In this document: positions 34,141 to 64,000 of the stretch, in pieces | Numbering within the stretch: position 1 is the stretch's first letter | How the letters are laid out: the number at the start of each line of letters is the position of its first letter | Source of the DNA: Acanthosepion esculentum | Lineage: Eukaryota; Mollusca; Cephalopoda; Sepiida; Sepiidae | Direction of reading: 5' to 3' | NCBI GenBank assembly: GCA_964036315.1 | Contig: OZ038517.1 | Coordinates: forward strand, 21,898,083-21,962,082 | DNA length: 64,000 nucleotides | Position numbers and translations under genes: made by a program | The notes under the pieces: generated by a model | Seen by the model: only the letters and a program-made list of their open reading frames with translations | Told to the model about the DNA's origin: nothing | The model's database searches: none

Positions 34141-35089
34141 CATTCTTAAATTTGTATCTTTCTTTAGTTGTCTGACTTTTTACTTGGTAATGTCCTTGGT
34201 ATTTTGAATTGTACCATTATATTCTTATGAACTTGGATATTGAGATTTTAAATAAGAGAACTCTTGAGAACATAAAATTTGTATATACAATTTTTTTTTT
34301 GCATAAGCCGTTAGAATAATGGAGTTATCTCCCCTTGATCAATTGCATGTTTGGAGATTGAGAATGGTGGCACTAGTAGATAATCTATATAACAGCAGTA
34401 TTAGCCAATCAGGATCCACTTTGAGTTACATGGCCAGCTCCTTCTGCCAGCTTAAGCCCAGTGTTTGTATAATGTAATGTTTGGGTCTAACAAAAAGAAA
34501 AGAAATATGTTTCAATTAACTGAAATATTAGAATTCTTGAATACAATGCAAAATAACATATTTACCAACTTTGTTTACGTTCATGTTTTTAATTTTTTCT
34601 ATTGAATTGTTTAATTTACACTGATGTCAATAGTGGAGTTAAGATTTCATCAAGTTTGACTACAGTTACTTATTTAAAAACAAACAATAAGGTTTCCATA
34701 TTGTATTAAGGTGGATTGTAATGTTTGGGAGAAATTTCTGTAGCACTCAACAGGACAAAGGAAGAGAAAAAAAATGAAAGAAAAAGAAGCCTAAGTCTAT
34801 AAAATAGATAACCATAATAATAGATAAAAAGTAGTAACTGGAGAACTCCTACAATAAGTATATGTAAATGTCATTGATTAGGAGGTGGGGGTCTTAAAAA
34901 TGATTAATAATAAAATATAGAAAACTGAAGTGCTAAGGGAAAATTGGAACAGAGACCAAGATTGTAAACCTAAAATTGCCATTGTTTACTTTGCGAGGAT
35001 TCTCCAAAATGTTCTTGAGTTGTGAGCAGTCTTGTTAACACCCTGCTTCAAGAACAGCATTTCCATTGACTACATCAATATGCGAGACC
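34141..35089. other. No gene seen
   Basis: AT-rich. The patch 34320-34480 has more even composition (GGAGTTATCTCCCCTTGATC, CCAATCAGGATCC) but no ORF or recognised signal beyond a CCAAT-like word. Confidence 0.35.
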
Positions 35090-35780
35090 AACATAATAAT
35101 GCCAAAATGCTGGTTACAGACATAGGGCATGTAACAATTTTATTGGATTTTACAATATTTTGGTGAACGCACATCAATACTGACACAAAAGAGGTCTCAG
35201 ATTGCATGTGGACATGTTTGTCAAAACCAGTTACATCTGGGTTTTCCCTGTTAGCAGCATGACAGCTTGGTATGTCTAGATATGGCCCCTCTGCAACTTT
35301 GTATGATGCCTCATGTCCAGCAGAAGGAAAACCAGCAGTTAGCAAGACATGTTGTCTTGTGAAGTCAGTTCCATGGGCAGTTTTGTTCATGTTGCTGTGG
35401 TTTTCAAGGCAGTGTTATTTTTGTTACCTCCTGTGTCTGTTCACTCTCTGCCTATTACCTCATAGTTGCTGGGAGAGTTAGATGTTTTCCCAACCTCAAC
35501 ACACTCTTGCTGTATATTGCTACAGAACAATCACCTAGACAAAGACGACAAAACAGAATGTGCTTTCTTATTGACATAGGAGTTTCTGCAGACTGTAATG
35601 TAGCTTTGAAGATATCCAAAAATTATCAAAATACAAGATCTTGAAGTGGAAACCCCCAAAATACCACACATGAAGACAGTAATTCCAGTTGTGGTTGGAG
35701 CCCTGGGTTTGATAGATTCATTATTCTCATAAATACAGCTCACATCCTACAAAGGGCTTTATCTATGCAAAATGTGTGTT
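35090..35780 (+). pseudogene. LINE family D, 3' part, copy 1
   Basis: Plus frames include MCFLIDIGVSADCNVALKI, NYQNTRS and the nucleotide equivalents of KTVIPVVVGALG, matching the C-terminal region of the larger copy at 39600-39930. About 370 bp (35170-35540) are inserted in the middle. 5'-truncated. Confidence 0.7.
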
Positions 35781-35944
35781 TTCTTTTCTTCATGAAACTA
35801 AATGTAAACAGTAAGCACAACAAGGTTGACCCAATAGGTCACAGGTGGTCTAGTTGATTTCTATTATTATCATTTAAAGTAATAATAATAATTCTTAAAG
35901 AAATGATACATTTGATAACTGTTTACTCTGAAATCCAGTATAAA

Positions 35945-35953
<9 letters not shown>

Positions 35954-35998
<45 letters not shown>
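35954..35998. repeat. (AC)n microsatellite
   Basis: Twenty-two AC units preceded by a short (AT)n. Confidence 0.95.
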
Positions 35999-36000
<2 letters not shown>

Positions 36001-36009
36001 TGACTAGAT

Positions 36010-39000
36010 GTCAGGCTGGGAGGGTAGATCATCAAAGAGAAGGAAAATTCTGATTTTAAACCTCTGTTGCTTTGCAATCATGGGAAAAGCTCCAGGAGTA
36101 AACCCTGAAGATAAATCCAGAGCTGGAGTTCCTAAGACAGTCCAATGTTATGGTCAACATCATTCTGGCAACTCCTGCAAAGCTGTCACTACCATGTTGG
36201 CCTGTACAGTCATATCCGATGCTGCACCACCACCAGTAGCTGAGGCATAACTTTTGGGGTACAGATCTATGTTCTCTTGAGACCAGTGGATGCCCCACAT
36301 TATATACAATGAAACAATTATATAATTAAAAGAATAATAATAATGCATAAATATAAATCCCCATGGCATAGAAATGTCGGGGTGATACCTGGCAGGGAAT
36401 AGTTGTCTCATGGGCAGGATGGGCTCTTTAGTATTGGTTGACAGTTGTCCTAGAGGTGCTATCTTAACTGTCAAGGGATAAGTTTGTTTAAGAATAAAAT
36501 GCAAGAAATACAAATCTCAATGTTTACAAACAAAAACTCATACCTGATCGGTTGTTGCCTGGATAAACAAGGAGAGAAGAACCAGTCTGGGGTTGAAAAA
36601 TCTGTCACTGGAACAAAGTCTTGCATCTGGTCACCAAAACCGGATTAACTCCGACATTGAACCTGGAAACTTAATGCCAAATCAATTAATAAAAAGAAAG
36701 CGAATGAAATGGAACTGTGAAGAGTATATACAAGTCATGGGATCTTTTCAACTGCACTGGAAAATCCACAAAAGAACATCTCGGATCAGACATACCAAAT
36801 ATGGGGAGATATGGTAGGAATTAAGATCCTATTTGCAGGAACATCACGCAAAAATAAAAAAAGAAACAAATACAGAAATAGATCCGATAAAACTAAATAT
36901 AAGACAATCAGACACAATTCAAACAAAAATGAGGTAAGAGTGGAAATAGATATGACAGAGAATAAGATACAAAATGATCTCACAGGAAATAAAACAGAAG
37001 AAACAAAGTGCAACATGAACAATTGCACTGAATCAGATTCTATCAACAATGAAGATGAATCAAATGAGATTAGAGCAGAATTCCTTGAAAACATCAGAGT
37101 TGAAATCACTGAAATTAAAAACTACATCATTCAAATAATCAGCAAAGTAACTCTCGCACAAATGTCAGAAAGAGATTGGCTTCCAAAATTTCATATAACA
37201 AAATCCAATAAACACTGCAAACATGTAATGCTGAATTGAAAACATTAATAGACAGAGTAGAAAACATCAGAAATAATTCCATATATGCAACAGCTTTTGA
37301 AGCTACTGAAGAACTTAATATCAAGACAAATAAGAGATTAAACAACAGACCTTAAAAGAGCCGACTTGGAAAGCAAAATGAAAACGAGAAATCAGATGCA
37401 AGTTATCAATACTTGAGATTTCAAGATTCAAATGTTTTAACATGGAAAAGCAAGAAAATTAAGCAGAATTATAAAATATAAATGAAATTGTATCAATCAA
37501 GGAAATATTTAAACAGAAACTGGAGTTATAGGCACAGAGATCAAGACGATGTAAAATGTGTAGGTTCTATCGACAAAATATTCCTAAAGATGTTTTACAG
37601 GGAAATTGGAAAATCAGTTATAGACATAAAAAAGCCACCACCTACTAAACGGGGGGGGGGGGGAATATTTGGAGCAACCCAAAGGAATATAATCCCAATG
37701 CAGAGTGAATAAAATGAGAACAAGAAAGAATGAAGGATAAACCTGTGCAAGAATGAGAAAATATAACCAAGAATAATGTTAGGCAAGCTCTAAAAAAAAA
37801 AAAAAAATCCCCAAAAATGGAAGTCCTGGATAGCTGGCTTTTGTCATCAATCCATAAAACTATTGCACAAATTTTATCCATACTAATTAATAACTCCAAT
37901 GAAATTCTAGAATAGATCACTGAAGGTATTACATATCTCCTACCAAAAATGGATGAAACATATGATGCAAAAATTATAAGCCGATAATATGTCTGTCCAC
38001 CACACATAAATTGATCACATTTATCCTAACAAAAACAGTATTTACTCTTTTCATGATGAAAACAACATTCTTCCCCTGGAACAGAAGAGATGTCAAAGAG
38101 GTTCATATGTTTGCAAAGATCAACTACTAATAAACAAAATGATCTTGTAAAATTGCAAGGAAGAAAAAAGGTAGAAATTTCAGGACAGCTTGGATCCTTA
38201 AGGCTTTGGAAATGTACAAAATCTCCTTGTTGGTAGCAAATTTCCTTAAATATAGCATGAAACTGTGGAAAACCACATTATAACTAAATCACACCAAAAG
38301 TAGTGCCACTTCCAATTGTTTGAATATCTGATGAATAATCTTTCAAGGAGACTCCATGTCACCCCCTTCTGTTTTGTCCTTAATCCTCCTTTCATATGAA
38401 CTAAACAGTGATAACTATGGATACAAAAGTAAAAAAAGAAAGTGTTTAATCACCTTATTCTACAGGGATAACATCAAACACTTTGCTAAAGACAACAATA
38501 AGATGTGAAAGAGTATCCTCAATACTGTAAAATGTTTCAGTGATGACAGCAATATAGATTTCAGATTAGATAAATATGCAAAAGTAACATTCAAGAAAGG
38601 GAGAATTTCAGAAACACAATAGATCTCTATTTTGTCACAAAGATTAGGGAACTGGAACAAGAAGAAGCCTATAAATACCTAGAAGTCACAAAGGAGGAGG
38701 AGGAGGAGGAATATTGCATACTCAAAAGAAGGCAAAAAATAAGAAAAGAATACTACAGGCATGTATGTTTGGTGTTAAATAATACCAAGTTGAATTTGCA
38801 AAACAGAATATCAGCCATAAACATTTTGTATTTCACCACAGGGACAACCATTTCAACATCTTTAATTGGACAATGGGCGAGATTAAGGAAATGGATGTCA
38901 AAATGAGAAAGCTTTTCACTTGTCACCACATGCATCATCCTGAGGCTGATGTTCATTGTCTGTACGTGTCCAGATCCAAAGGAAGTAGAGGATTAGTTCA

Positions 39001-40000
39001 ACTAGAACTGTCTTACAAACCCAACCACAACAATGTCTTCAAAGATACCTGGAAACTACAGAAGATTGGATGATGATCTGTGTTAAAGAGCATGAAAGAA
39101 ATATTAATAAAACCAACAAATTCAAGAGGGAATTTCAAGTGGGTGAAACCATAATGCACCTACTGCAGCAGCAAAAGGACTTAAAAAAAAAAAAAAAAAA
39201 AAAGAAAGTAAATACAATGTACCAAATGCAGAAATGATCACAAGATAAGCCTCTTCATGATCAATACTCTGCCCGTACCAAACAATCTGATGCTGACAGA
39301 CCCTGTACCCCATTAGTGGTTACATAGTGCAGGGTCAAAAGCTGAAACTGAAGGTTTTAGTCTTGCTGCACAGGACCAATGCTTGCTAACTAGAAATCAC
39401 CAAGCACACATACTGAAAAATTGTATTAACCTGAAATGCAGAGTGTGTTAAATATCCAGAAACAATTGACCATCTTGTATCAGGTCACACAATGTTAGCA
39501 CCAACTGAATATAAAACTTGGTATGATAGAGTGGGTTAATATATGCACTGGAAAATATGCAGTTTTTATGGGAAGGAAACTGGTATGAACATCACCCAGA
39601 CCCTGTTACAGATATAGGACCTGTAATAATTTTATGGGATTTTACAATACACACAACAATCAAAGCTAATCCCCCCAGACATCATGATCAAAGACCACAA
39701 GAACAGAATGTGCTTTCTTATTGACATGGCAGTCACTGCTGATTGTAATGTACGTTTAACAATCTTAAAAAACAAGAAAACAAACACAAAACAAAACTAT
39801 CAAAATACAAGGATCTTGAAATGGAAATCACAAAAATGTGGTACATGACATAAATAATTCCAGCTGTAGTTGGAGCCCATGGACTGATTGGAAAAGTTTC
39901 CGATAGACTCATTGAAGCATTTTCTGGTAGCCCATGCCTTAAAGAAATACAAAATATTGTACTCACACATTATGAAGAGATTTATCTATGTAAAAATGTG
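36010..40000 (+). pseudogene. LINE family D, near full-length, degenerate
   Basis: From 5' to 3': a leader (36010-36590); a basic N-terminal block with KRKRMKWNCEEYIQVMGSF (36690-36770); a charged Asn/Glu-rich region (36811-37230); an RT relic (38340-38960) with PLLFC, TFKRG-like, IRELEQEEAYKYLEVT, IRKEYYRHV, and MRKLFTCHHMHHPEADVHCL; then SRGLVQLELSYK; a Cys/His tail YPETIDHLVSGHTMLAPTEY (39465-39525); and a terminal LIDMAVTADCNV domain (39718-39760). This order fits a non-LTR element with a single restriction-type nuclease-like C terminus. The RT core between 37250 and 38300 is unrecognisable. Clade not assigned. Confidence 0.75.
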
Positions 40001-40204
40001 CATGATCTTAGTTTTGTTTTACTGTTTACAAAAATGATCAGTGGAAAATATGAAGCCATTTATGACCTTAGGTCTCTGAAGGAAATATGTATACAACAGA
40101 AATCTAAAGAAAAAAAGAAATAATCAAAATAAAAAAAGATAACATTATAACAATAATAACAATATAAATAATAATTTGTTTCATGTGTAATAATGAGAAC
40201 TTTG

Positions 40205-40290
40205 ATATATATATATATATATATATATTTATTTTTTTTTCTAACACAGGTTATTTTGAAAGTAAATAAATAAAATGCAACTAACCTGTG

Positions 40291-40329
<39 letters not shown>

Positions 40330-40332
40330 TTT
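40205..40332. repeat. Hairpin with (TA)n ends
   Basis: CTAACACAGGTTA (40241-40253) and its exact complement TAACCTGTGTTAG (40282-40294) are extended outward by matching T/A runs and (TA)n tracts, giving arms of roughly 45 bp around a 28-nt loop. Confidence 0.85.
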
Positions 40333-40509
40333 ATTTTCTTGAATTTTTATTATATGTGAATGATATTTTTTTTTTTTTTTTCATATCCCTCTTAGTTTCA
40401 AATGGACAGGCCAGGATGATTATTCTCTTTTGGAGAATAATCCTCTCAGGAATCTTTCTTCCACCATCTTAATTTGGGCTGTAAGCATTCTAGGACAAAA
40501 TATTCCATT

Positions 40510-40513
<4 letters not shown>

Positions 40514-40553
<40 letters not shown>
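40514..40553. repeat. Poly-A run of 40
   Basis: Forty consecutive A residues. It may be the tail of a retroposed copy, but no element body was recognised upstream. Confidence 0.9.
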
Positions 40554-40556
<3 letters not shown>

Positions 40557-41114
40557 ATAAAATAAAATTCTGCTTCCCCTTTCTATTTGATACACAAGTG
40601 TCAACAAAGTATTTCTTACTGTAAACCAAAACTTTAAAAGTAAAAAAAGATAAATGTTCAAGTGAGTGACATCTTTTGATCAACTCCAGAGTTTTGTGTA
40701 ATACTGCTCATCAGTCAGGGTTTGATCAAGTTGTTTTATCTGTTGAGCACTTTCTTGACAAAGATCCTGTTGGCCTTAAAATACATTAAATTCTATATAA
40801 ATTTTATATATATTTTGATGTGCTGTTGAGTTGTATTATTATTTTTCTAATGTTTGAATGCATAGGTTCTTTTTAGGAAATGCACCTTTTTAGAGGAGGG
40901 TTCAATTTACAATGTAAATTAAAATATTAATTTGGGCCCTTTGACTAGTTGCATTGAAAAAGGAGGCACAAAGAGGGGAAAAAAAAACATTTGCTAAGAA
41001 CTAAATTCTTGTTAAGATAAAATAAACTTGTCTTTTAAGTTTCTGTACTTTAAACTGCTACCTAGATTTGCATGAAGACAGACACAAAAGTCAGGTTTGT
41101 GTTTAACAATGTTT
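40554..41114. other. No gene seen
   Basis: AT-rich spacer without a supportable frame. Confidence 0.4.
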
Positions 41115-41116
41115 AC

Positions 41117-41313
41117 CGTATATACTCTCGTATCATACAACTTTTGAAGACCTCATTTTGAAGGTAATTTGACTACTGTAAATAGATATATGGTTTGGTC
41201 AACGGTGTAGCCAGGGCCAGCAGTACATACACTAATTTTATATCTTTGGTATGATGCGACCCCTTTAAGGTTTTCCTAAGTTGCATGACACAAGTATATA
41301 TATGGTATATTGC
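41117..41313. mobile_element. MITE with ~28-bp inverted ends
   Basis: The left end ACCGTATATACTCTCGTATC and the complemented right end ACCATATATATACTTGTGTC match imperfectly over ~28 bp and both lead into CAT(A/G)CAA. Length ~197 bp, no ORF. TA dinucleotides lie at the borders, as in Tc1/mariner-type MITEs. Confidence 0.7.
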
Positions 41314-41319
41314 AAATTG

Positions 41320-43999
41320 AACTGTCAATGTTTTGACTTAGTCAACAAAGAGAACAATTGAAGGTTATAAATTTTATTATTATAGACATTTTAGTCATGT
41401 ATTTTCTGGTCGTCTCCAGGCATCCATTGTTTGTTTTTTTTTCTGATATGGGATATGTTTTTGTCCGTCTGATCACATTTCTTGTTTGTTCCTGCCGAAA
41501 TTGGATGTCTTTACCTGATCTAGATATCAACTTTAACCTGAATCACTACGTGACAGTGACACTTCTTTGCAATACTGAAATGGAAAAAAAAAAAGAGGGT
41601 ATTAAGTCATTGGTGTGGGTTTTATGTGTAAGTGAATCTATATTTGGTAGCCTGTTGGAATGAAAACTTCCTGTGAAAAGTCTACATAGTAAAATCCAAA
41701 TTACATTGCTTGACTAATATACAAAAAATAAGTTGGGGTATGTATTTTTTTTTTTTTGTATGATTTAATATAGAATTTGCTATTTTCAACTGAAGAGAAT
41801 GAGAAAAGTTAATGTCAAATTTGGTGAACGATGAAAAATGGTAAGTTAGTTGGTCATCAAGGAAGGTGTTACAAGTGCCATCTACTTTCTTTTCTCGGCT
41901 AGATATTTTGAGAGTTTGACTGAGGAAATTTTCCTCAGCTTAAGAATTATTTTAGCTTGTAGATTAAAATGGAAGAAATTTTTGCAGGTTCATTCAATTG
42001 AATCATCAGCTGTGGACCATGCTATTGCAAATAATCCTAACACCTAACTCAACAACCAGCCAGCATAGAGTTTTTACAAGTTGGTTATGGTTTGAAACCT
42101 CATTTATAACTGGCTCCCTTTGTTACAGAGACTGTTTCAACCAGCTTCACGTCAGATGAGAAACAAACACTGAGTCAGGAAGATGGACGGATGAAGGAAA
42201 AGGAGACAGTGGGGGTAAGGTGAAAAGATCTGACAAAATTATCAACTTTAGCTTAACTGAAAATACATTCGGAAGTGTGTGTTGTGAGTGTTCATGTTAA
42301 ATTGCTATCAGCAAGGGAGAGAAAAAATGCACAGCTTAAAAAAAAAAAAACAAAACCAAGGAAAAACGTTCCATTATCTGTAAAGAAAAATGTCAAAAGA
42401 ACACTAATTCCCATCTCTTAGAAGCCTTTCTAGAAGCATTAAAAATATTTAAACCACTTTTTTCATCAGCCAAAATTATTTTCACTGAAATAAGTTATTT
42501 TCAAGATTCATATAGTAAGAAATCCTAAAGGAACAATCTTTATTTGTATATTTTCCAAGAGCCTATCAGAAATATGTAAATTACTAAATAAATAACATTA
42601 CTGCAAAAAAAAAAAAAAAAACACACTTTCCAAAGAAATTTATTTTATCTAAAATACCAAAGGAAGTTCAATTTAGATATAGTACTTAAAAAGAACAGAC
42701 AGCATCCTAAGATATTTCACGTTTGTTCTATGTTTGAGAACATCAGCTTTTAAGCATCTAATGATTCTCATTGGTATAGTGTATCTCCCTCTACTTCAGA
42801 ATTTCTCATCTGTCACCATAAAATAGTATCAAGATTATGGAGAGTTCAGAAAAATAAAACCAGAAACCACTTGGTCACTTATGAGTGAGTATTCTTCAAA
42901 TATTCTTTTATAAGTTCGTAGAGTTCAATAAATATCATGGTTAAAGTTTTTTCTATGTCTTTCGCACTGGCTTGCAAGACCAGTTTTGTAGCTATGTAGC
43001 TGGTTAAAGTTAAAAGTACTATTGCTGCTAAGCAATTTTGAGTGCTCCAGAAATACACCCTTGTGCCACTTTCCTATGAATCTGGAAACTAAAAACTGCT
43101 AAAGTTGCTTATATTAAGTAAATAGAATTTAAGATTTTTTTTTTTTAAATTACTAGCATAGTATCTATCAAAACTGACAGGATTATTTCTATATGAACCA
43201 GTAATGGTGCTTAGCTTAGAATTAGTGGAGTATCTGTGTACACAAATATTGTGCTTTACATGTAGATAAATGTAATTTCTTGATACATGAATAATGACGG
43301 CATTTTTGACAAGTACTAAGCTAGTAAATAGTTGACCCATACTGTCATATTGTACTTACAAACTATTAAAAATTTAAGTTGCTCTGCAGTTTCTTGGTTA
43401 TGGTCAAAACTTCCTGAATATTAAACTAAGCAAATAACATTCTATTCATCAAATAATTATGGAGTTTTATTTAACACACGTTGCAGCAGGCACTTTTTCT
43501 ATGGGTTCGAGATGGTGCATCAGTTGTGTTGGCAAGTTGGGAATGCAGAAAGAAAGAAAGAAAGAAAAACTTTAATGATGGAGAAAATAGAAACACTTTA
43601 ATTGATTTTCATTTCTATGATATTAAATTACATTTCTATTTACTATAGGACATTTTTAATAAAGAAAATTAAGCAAACATTCTATGATTTTATTGAAAGA
43701 AATACTTGTACAGAATTTTATGGATTGAGTAAATTTTTTTTTTTTTTACTAAAATCATTAAAAAGCCAAGATATCTAAGGAAATCTAAAAAAAAAAAAAA
43801 AGAAATTTTTCCCAACATTTTCTCACTATGGTAACAATGCATGCAAGTTGATGGAAACCATGTTATCACAACAATGGAATATTTTCGGGAACTCAGAATG
43901 TATGATCAATATATAAAGTCACTTGATTTTATAATAGAAGAAAGTAATATCTAATCTTAAAAAAAGAAAAAAAAAAAAAAAAATCAAACAAAAACAAAA
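41320..43999. other. Gene-free stretch downstream of enolase
   Basis: Short homopolymers, an (AGAA)n run (43550-43568) and A/T-rich text. The open frames 41358-41663 and 41850-42047 match nothing I know and have no splice or start context that would support them. The ~2.6 kb is otherwise unexplained. Confidence 0.4.
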
Positions 44000-44208
44000 G
44001 TGTGAATTTGACTTGTAGATACTTTATTATAATTTGTACATTAAAGAACACGGCTACACTCGTTCATATGCTTACACTGAAGATATGAATATACAGTCAT
44101 TATATAATGCCAAAAATTGGTAAACTGATCGATATCTGCCAACCTTACAATATAAGGTAATATCAGACCTAAGGTCGACTTAGACGAGGGAAGGGGGAAG
44201 CTGGAAGC
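44000..44208 (-). terminator. Enolase 3' UTR with poly-A signal
   Basis: The stretch after the enolase stop is gene-poor and ends near an AATAAA on the minus strand (plus TTTATT at 44023-44028), about 180 bp past the stop. Cleavage would be expected near 44000-44010. The end point is an inference from the signal, not a mapped transcript end. Confidence 0.6.
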
Positions 44209-63218
<19,010 letters not shown>

Positions 63219-63228
63219 TTTGATTGAT

Positions 63229-64000
63229 CTGTGACTAAAGAAAAATAAAGCAAATTTAATTTTCAAACACTTACAAGTGTCTGTTTTTATATTTTACAAT
63301 GATTGAACAAGAAAATTATCTGAATAATGGCTAATAGATTTATATTTTAAGTTGCTGAAATACTGAAAATAGAGCACTGTGCTGTTTGTGCTAGTGTTTA
63401 AAAAGTAATTTCACTGCCCAAATAATTCTTAGATGCTTGAAATGAGTGATTGCCTTATTTGAAATTGCATTCATTGAAGAAAAAGCAACAAAATAAAACA
63501 GCTTTAAAATTATTGAGTGTCAAATAAAATTCTGTTTATAAAAGAGCAAAAAGTGTGAAAACAGCAATTTTCAGAATTATTACTGACAAGAGGATATACA
63601 ATAAAAACAGGTCTGTGGAGACAATTTCTTGTATTATGCTGAACTAGGCACTGGGCCATTTAAAGATTAAATAATCTTGTCTCACTCAAAGGCAACCTTT
63701 GTTTTTCTTTAAGAAAGATAATTATCTAAGCATTAGATTTTACATACTAAACAATGACAAGGAAATTGTTTTCTCCCACCAATCAGAAAGTTTGCTTATT
63801 TGCCAAAGTACTATCAAAATTTACAGCATAGAGAGTGAAGAGTTGTTAAATGACAATTCAATTAATGGAATTCAAACTATCTTTAAGTGCCTACCTGTAG
63901 AAAAGTAAACATTTACTTTTATTTTATATACCATATGGAGTGGGGGGGGATGGGGTAGAAAAATGTGTAAGTTTCTACTCAATTCTCGAATTTTCCATTA
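63229..64000. other. Enolase 5' leader intron (partial)
   Basis: Because an acceptor lies ten bases before the ATG, this stretch should be intron up to an upstream leader exon outside the window. No promoter or CpG-rich patch is visible. A G8 run occurs near 63943. Confidence 0.6.

Noticed and set aside
36811..37239. 142-codon Asn/Lys/Glu-rich protein as a host gene
   Set aside because: It lies between the N-terminal and RT blocks of LINE family D and is compositionally biased; it is the linker of that element.
40275..40683. Lys/Ile/Tyr-rich short frames around poly-A and (TA)n
   Set aside because: They are homopolymer and dinucleotide artefacts.

Overview
This is a window of animal nuclear DNA. 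It is visibly AT-rich, full of homopolymer and dinucleotide runs, and dominated by interspersed repeats. It holds one intact host gene, alpha-type enolase, on the minus strand (coding exons between 44209 and 63218). The gene is split by GT-AG introns, so the window is eukaryotic. The repeat complement (Penelope-like elements with a GIY-YIG domain, CsRN1-like and other Ty3/gypsy elements, Ty1/copia, Jockey-like, Tx1-like and zinc-finger-tailed non-LTR elements, mariner and Tc1 transposons, tRNA-derived SINEs) suggests a lophotrochozoan, most likely a mollusc such as a cephalopod. The phylum is an inference; nothing in the window proves the species.

Layout. 1-7.5 kb: an 81-bp tandem repeat, a Jockey-like LINE 3' end, a solo LTR, two mariner relics, a second LINE tail and a Penelope-like fragment carrying a tRNA-like module. 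7.5-21 kb: a nested cluster in which a minus-strand copia element is cut by a 2.9-kb TIR element, followed by a transposase-like ORF relic, a plus-strand gypsy pol, two ~0.4-kb direct repeats 10.1 kb apart and a long hairpin. 21-35 kb: a SINE with perfect target duplications, a second Penelope tail, a second copy of the TIR element, a Jockey-like reverse transcriptase and a gypsy gag-protease relic. 35-40 kb: two copies of another LINE family. 40-44 kb: hairpins, a MITE and unexplained sequence. 44-63.2 kb: enolase. Its introns contain a third TIR-element copy (intron 7), an LTR-retrotransposon relic (intron 5), and in the 8.4-kb first intron an internally inverted LINE, a Tx1-like LINE and a Tc1 fragment.

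The enolase exons join to exactly 434 codons plus stop with every phase matching, and all catalytic and metal-binding residues are present. Every transposon ORF is broken by stops, frameshifts or active-site losses, so no element here looks able to move by itself. The most novel item is the family of TIR elements whose ends begin TAGGTACCTC. The Penelope-plus-tRNA-like composite and two twin-priming-type inversions also deserve a second look. No bacterial-style operon, CRISPR array or intact rRNA/tRNA gene was seen.
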